64,000 bases of DNA from an uncultured Pseudomonadales bacterium (GTDB taxonomy: Bacteria > Pseudomonadota > Gammaproteobacteria > Pseudomonadales > Azotimanducaceae): NCBI GenBank assembly GCA_958296165.1, contig OY282447.1:1178001-1242000 (forward strand), written 5' to 3'. Made by a program: the position numbers and the translations under genes. Every line of letters begins with the position of its first letter. Position 1 is the stretch's first letter. Positions 63,212-64,000 of this stretch are shown in pieces. The notes under the pieces are model-generated. The model did not search any database. It saw only the letters and a list, made by a program, of their open reading frames with translations, and was not told the origin of the DNA.

Positions 63212-64000
63212 TTGCTCGCGCCGAGCGTCGTTCGCGATGACGAAGACTTGGCCAGCTTGCTCGCCGCCGGCTGGGGGCTCCGCCTCGCATCCGCGACGCT
63301 TCTGAGCACAGGAACAGCCAACTGCCGCGTGCTGGTGTGCGACGGCGAGCGGTACTTCCTCAAGGAGCATGGCCGTTCCACACAGCCGTTGCAGCTGCAG
63401 CGCGAACGCCGCCTGCTGGCCCATCTAGCCGGTGAACGCATCCCGGTCGGCACTGTCATCAGCACATGCGACGGGGCGGCATTCATCGCCCATCGCGAAC
63501 GCTTGTTTCAGCTGCAGTCGTTCGTAGCGGGCCACACTTGGCCGAAGCACCAAGCACCGCAGTGGCTACTCGAAGAACTGGCCCTAACGCTAGGCAGAAT
63601 CGTCCGTGCTCTGGCGGCAGTGCCCCGTTTGCCAAGCGGCTGCGGCAAGTGGTTTGCCGGGCGCTTGCCGGCGCGGGCACAGCGTCTGCGCGAGCTAGCC
63701 ACGCAGATCGAAGCTGCGCCTTGGCTGCGCGAAGACGAACGCAGTCGCTTGAGCGAGAGTGCGCGAACCAGAGCGCAGATCGTCGAACGCATTGCGGGCT
63801 GTGGCCCGTCCGCACGCGACTTTACGATCGGCAATACACACGGCGACTACTCACTCCTGCAAGTGCTCTGCGCGAACAAGGCGATCTCGGCTGTGGTGGA
63901 CTTCGAGAAGGCGAGCCAACTTCCCTACGTTTGGGAGGTCGTCCGCTCGTTCACTTACGCCCACCCATCGTGCCGGCAGGGTGGTTTGGATCAGGCTGCT
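63212..64000 (+). CDS. APH/choline-kinase-family phosphotransferase, 3' end outside window
   Basis: At least 263 codons remain open to the end of the window. N-lobe features are LLSTGTANCRVLVCDGERYF and LKEHGRS (Lys). The catalytic-loop-like TIGNTHGDYSLLQVLCANK and the metal-binding VVDFEKASQLPYVWE define the aminoglycoside phosphotransferase-like kinase fold. The metal Asn of HGDxxxxN is Gln here (HGDYSLLQ), a form I have seen in other members. No ATG exists; the first start codon in frame is TTG at 63212, seven bases after the msrA stop. The substrate is unknown. Confidence 0.8.
   Translation, partial: MLAPSVVRDDEDLASLLAAGWGLRLASATLLSTGTANCRVLVCDGERYFLKEHGRSTQPLQLQRERRLLAHLAGERIPVGTVISTCDGAAFIAHRERLFQLQSFVAGHTWPKHQAPQWLLEELALTLGRIVRALAAVPRLPSGCGKWFAGRLPARAQRLRELATQIEAAPWLREDERSRLSESARTRAQIVERIAGCGPSARDFTIGNTHGDYSLLQVLCANKAISAVVDFEKASQLPYVWEVVRSFTYAHPSCRQGGLDQAA

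Overview
The window looks like a chromosomal segment of a high-GC gammaproteobacterium. Several cues point that way. The block carB-greA-ftsH-glmM-tpiA-secG-tRNA-Leu follows the gammaproteobacterial order. NrdA and NrdB are of the Pseudomonas type. There is also a thioredoxin-TPR CnoX-like protein, an Ada-AlkA fusion and a PspC protein. Genes are tightly packed, with many 4-base stop/start overlaps, and lie on both strands. I cannot name a genus. Most of the window is ordinary housekeeping and catabolic metabolism, with a few accessory or decaying patches.

Layout. 1-2.4 kb: a methyltransferase cut by the window edge, a membrane protein with 20-residue repeats, a small secreted Cys protein and a decayed DUF4338 gene. 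2.5-4.8 kb: dTDP-rhamnose genes rmlA-rmlC-rmlD (no rmlB). 4.8-13.6 kb: tRNA-Leu(GAG), secG, tpiA, glmM, ftsH, greA, carB, all on the minus strand; rlmE, yhbY and folP, often found in this neighbourhood, are absent. 13.8-14.3 kb: a frameshifted second copy of the secreted Cys protein. 14.4-21.1 kb: mgtE, a 33-codon stub resembling the proteasome-like peptidase Anbu, a cyclopropane-synthase-like methyltransferase coupled to a DHCR24-like flavoprotein (candidate methyl-branched fatty acid pair), a CnoX-like protein and a glutamine-synthetase-family enzyme. 21.2-31.5 kb: pspC, a small membrane protein, an acyl-CoA ligase, an SLC23 permease and a complete peptide ABC importer whose second permease carries a fibronectin-III-like insert. 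31.5-40.5 kb: AmpG-like MFS, VOC protein, SMP-30, enoyl-CoA hydratase, a DUF5916 outer-membrane protein, and a CRTAC1/TPR lipoprotein pair.

40.7-49.2 kb is the most unusual region. nrdA and nrdB are separated by an island with an ImmA/IrrE metallopeptidase, an SPPY-type DNA methyltransferase carrying a zinc-ribbon-like start and an internal helix-turn-helix, and an endonuclease that aligns with SfiI. nrdA itself is interrupted by a 378-residue intein with two LAGLIDADG motifs, and the residue after its terminal His-Asn is Gly rather than Cys/Ser/Thr.

49.6-64 kb: glpK, argF, argD (argF consumes the carbamoyl phosphate made by CarB), a frameshifted Uma2 gene, a signal-less AmiC-like binding protein, two Nudix hydrolases, malate dehydrogenase, a second enoyl-CoA hydratase, an MBL-fold hydrolase, the alkylation-repair pair Ada-AlkA and Ogt, a monooxygenase-fold protein, a DinB-like protein, an exported MsrA and an APH-like kinase cut by the window end. 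Short tandem duplications recur in the intergenic gaps, together with an 82-bp duplication inside the peptide-transport operon. They suggest slippage or small duplications are common in this genome.
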